Below, piece by piece: positions 14,382 to 16,228 of a stretch of 16,228 nucleotides of DNA. This stretch comes from Bacteroidota bacterium. Its GTDB lineage: Bacteria; Bacteroidota; Bacteroidia; Flavobacteriales; Crocinitomicaceae. The notes below the pieces were generated by a model that searched no databases, had not been told where the DNA came from, and saw only the letters and a program-made list of their open reading frames with translations. The DNA lies in the NCBI GenBank assembly GCA_029558435.1, contig JAKQEZ010000668.1, positions 1-16,228 of the forward strand, given 5' to 3'. A program made the translations under genes and the position numbers. Every line of letters begins with the position of its first letter. Positions within the stretch are counted from its first letter, which is position 1.

Positions 14382-15776
14382 CTAAGGCAATTGCAGAATC
14401 CAGTTTTTAACGTATGCCATAAAATCAGGGCTCAGTGTTTCTTCAATTAAAGGATATTCCGATGGATTACCTGTCTTAGATGTTTGAAATAAGTGATTTA
14501 ATTTCGGAAAAACATGAACCTTGCTATTTTTATGGTGTGCCAACAATTGTTGCATGGGCTCTAAATTAGCACGAACAGAAACTTGCAAATCGTTTTCTCC
14601 AAATAACGCTAAAATTGGGCATTCAACTTTGTCAATATAGTGCTGAGGCGATAATGTTATGAAAGCTCTCATCCAACTGTTCGACATTGAATAGGCCGAC
14701 TGACGAGCAAATGTTTTAACAGATGTTGATTTTGGAACCGAAATTTTCAATTCTTTCATCCAATTTTCTATGTTTTTAGCCAAATCCTGTTGAATGTCGG
14801 CTATTGCAGTGTTTTTTGCAATGTAATCGACAATTTGTTTATTCAACGCAAATTGTTTTTCAACTTCACTTTCTTGCTCGCCGCTTGCCTTTAAAATGAG
14901 CTCTTGTTGGTCAGGAATAATGATACTCCCAGGCACACTTGGTCCCGCCATTAAAACAATAAATGACACCTTATTATTATGTGAGGCAATAATAGGGGCA
15001 ATTAAACCACCTTCACTGTGACCAATAATGCCAATTTTATTCTTTAGAATATGCTTTTGTTTTGCTAAAAAGTTGAATGCTGCTTCGGCATCTTTTGCAA
15101 AATCCAAAGTTGTAGCATTTTTATAATCGCCAGTAGATTCCCCAACACCTCGGTCGTCATACCTTAAAACCGCAATCCCATTACGTGTTAAATAATCTGC
15201 CAAAACTAAAAAAGGCTTGTGTCCCATTAACTCTTCGTCTCTGTTTTGTTGACCACTTCCAGAAATTAAAAGAACAGCAGGGTGTGGACCTTTTGTTTCG
15301 GGGATGGTTAAGGTGCCATATAGTTTTACTTTTTCATCCGGAGTTTTTATTTTAACTTCCTTTTCTTTGTATGGAAAAGGGCCTTTGGGTTCTTGCGGAC
15401 GTTGAGGCGCTTTTAACTCTCCTTCGTAATGCGACATGATTAAAGGTAAATCATAACCACTTTGATGAAAAACACCTTCAATTATATTGTTTTTAATGCT
15501 TCCATTATAAATAGCGCCCATAAGTGGGAATTCAATGATGATAGAATCGTTATTGAGAACAGTTGTTTTATTTGCCGGAGTACCAAAAACATTTTGATCA
15601 GGACTATCCAACTTCGTTAAATAGATACCGTCCAACTTTGAAATATGGAAAGCAATTCGCAATTCAATGCCCGATGTTTTGATTTTCCCTAGCCAATCTC
15701 CAATAAAAACTTCATTTTGACTTTGAGCAAACAAGGAAAACAGCACAATATTGAATAATAAAACAATTTTCTTCAT
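14382..15776 (-). CDS. Secreted alpha/beta hydrolase (serine hydrolase, S9-like)
   Basis: A 464-residue exported hydrolase. Residues 1-20 form a signal peptide (basic MKK, hydrophobic core, AQS-Q at the cleavage region) and lack a lipobox cysteine. Residues 21-120 are a beta-rich N-terminal domain starting GDWLGKIKTSGIELR, seen in many Bacteroidota hydrolases. From about 138 on it is an alpha/beta hydrolase: LLISGSGQQNRDE (169-181) near the oxyanion hole, RYDDRGVGES (205-214), nucleophile elbow GHSEGG with Ser254, Asp396 in FGENDLQV and His428 in LNHLFQ, a complete triad. A helical cap lies between about 285 and 375. Substrates could be peptides or esters; none is indicated. It is transcribed alone, divergent from the rRNA operon, with its own promoter. 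Confidence 0.85.
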   Translation of the reverse strand: MKKIVLLFNIVLFSLFAQSQNEVFIGDWLGKIKTSGIELRIAFHISKLDGIYLTKLDSPDQNVFGTPANKTTVLNNDSIIIEFPLMGAIYNGSIKNNIIEGVFHQSGYDLPLIMSHYEGELKAPQRPQEPKGPFPYKEKEVKIKTPDEKVKLYGTLTIPETKGPHPAVLLISGSGQQNRDEELMGHKPFLVLADYLTRNGIAVLRYDDRGVGESTGDYKNATTLDFAKDAEAAFNFLAKQKHILKNKIGIIGHSEGGLIAPIIASHNNKVSFIVLMAGPSVPGSIIIPDQQELILKASGEQESEVEKQFALNKQIVDYIAKNTAIADIQQDLAKNIENWMKELKISVPKSTSVKTFARQSAYSMSNSWMRAFITLSPQHYIDKVECPILALFGENDLQVSVRANLEPMQQLLAHHKNSKVHVFPKLNHLFQTSKTGNPSEYPLIEETLSPDFMAYVKNWILQLP

Positions 15777-15804
15777 AACACTATATCTATATAAGTATGC
15801 TTTA

Positions 15805-15834
15805 CAAATATACTAAATCGAATAGGAATGTCAA
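15805..15834 (-). promoter_or_regulatory. Promoter of the secreted hydrolase gene
   Basis: On the minus strand TTG (15832-15834) and TATATTTG (15805-15812) are exactly 19 nt apart, matching the Bacteroidota -33/-7 layout. The predicted start is near 15800, about 25 bases before the ATG. Confidence 0.65.
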
Positions 15835-15926
15835 GGCATCAAAATTTATTTTTCTCCAACCTCCTTACAAATCAGTCATTTATCAATAAGGTGTAATTTT
15901 TTTTGTAATTTTTTTCAGAAAAACAC

Positions 15927-15956
15927 TTGTCGGAATAAATAATCTCTCTATCTTTG
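15927..15956 (+). promoter_or_regulatory. rRNA operon promoter P1
   Basis: TTG at 15927-15929 and TATCTTTG at 15949-15956 are 19 nt apart. AT-rich DNA precedes it. Its arrangement is identical to P2, 109 bp downstream, and both point toward the 16S gene outside the window. Confidence 0.75.
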
Positions 15957-16035
15957 CCGTCCGCTAATAATCGAACGAGATTAACCAGCAAAATTGACAA
16001 ACAAAAAAAAACTTTAATTTTTTTTCAAAAAATAG

Positions 16036-16065
16036 TTGCTAAGTTAAAAAGAGTGATTATCTTTG
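16036..16065 (+). promoter_or_regulatory. rRNA operon promoter P2
   Basis: TTG at 16036-16038 and TATCTTTG at 16058-16065 are again 19 nt apart, followed by CACCCCG near the likely start site (about 16069-16072). A T-rich and A-rich tract lies directly upstream (about 15993-16033). Confidence 0.8.
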
Positions 16066-16228
16066 CACCCCGCAAACGAGCGAAACGAAAAAAAGAGAGG
16101 TTGTTTAGGAGTTATTAGATTAACTTATAAATACAGAAAAAGTTCTTTGATTTATTGGGAAGGAAAAGGAAACAAGCGTAAGAATATAAACTTATACAAT
16201 ACCCGAGTCAAAAAAATACGGAAATAAT
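16066..16228 (+). other. Leader of the rRNA operon (upstream of 16S rRNA)
   Basis: The AGTTCTTTGATTTATTGGGA stretch at 16141-16160 is the boxA-like motif typical of Bacteroidota 16S leaders, where it is thought to load antitermination factors. It is followed by AT-rich leader including ACCCGAGTC. The mature 16S start motif (AGAGTTTGATC) is not reached, so no rRNA gene is annotated. Apart from this and the promoters, the 452 bases from 15777 to 16228 hold no gene. Confidence 0.75.

Noticed and set aside
16066..16228. Start of the 16S rRNA gene inside the window
   Set aside because: Only the leader with its boxA-like motif is present; the conserved 16S 5' sequence is not reached.

Overview
The window looks like chromosomal DNA of a Bacteroidota bacterium, probably a Flavobacteriales-type lineage. 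It is AT-rich, genes rarely show a Shine-Dalgarno sequence, and several genes are preceded by the Bacteroidota promoter pattern TTG – about 19 nt – TAnnTTTG. The last 300 bases are a typical Bacteroidota rRNA-operon leader; the 16S gene itself lies just outside. Nearly everything is housekeeping DNA. The one clearly accessory piece is a small KilA-N insertion near the middle.

Left half, plus strand (1-7525): a short tail of an upstream gene, a hairpin, a promoter, then a compact gene train. It encodes a STAS-domain protein, RNase Z, an unusual ribulose-phosphate-epimerase-like protein fused to a CBS pair, a type I-beta DAHP synthase, a KdsC-type HAD phosphatase with an N-terminal extension, a lysine-ketoglutarate-reductase/alanine-dehydrogenase-like enzyme, a UMF1-type MFS transporter and an HMA-AraC regulator. 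Gaps of 0 to 87 bases and one ATGA overlap suggest one or a few co-transcribed units. The epimerase-CBS, DAHP synthase and KdsC order parallels the Kdo genes kdsD-kdsA-kdsC with different enzymes in the first two places.

Centre (7526-7688): a convergent intergenic region with two identical 32-bp palindrome-containing direct repeats.

Right half, minus strand (15776 down to 7689): a secreted alpha/beta hydrolase with a good promoter of its own, then guaB, ybaB, fau and alkD as a tight operon, then msrB and a CrtI/RetSat-type oxidoreductase. Between alkD and msrB sits about 1.3 kb carrying a KilA-N gene, bounded by two 75-bp direct repeats (74/75 identical). Each repeat contains the complete original alkD-msrB junction: the end of alkD, the spacer and the first nine codons of msrB. 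Both neighbours therefore stayed intact, as after Campbell-type integration of a small circle.

Right end (15777-16228): divergent promoters, one for the hydrolase and two tandem rRNA promoters with the same -33/-7 layout, followed by the rRNA leader with its conserved boxA-like motif.
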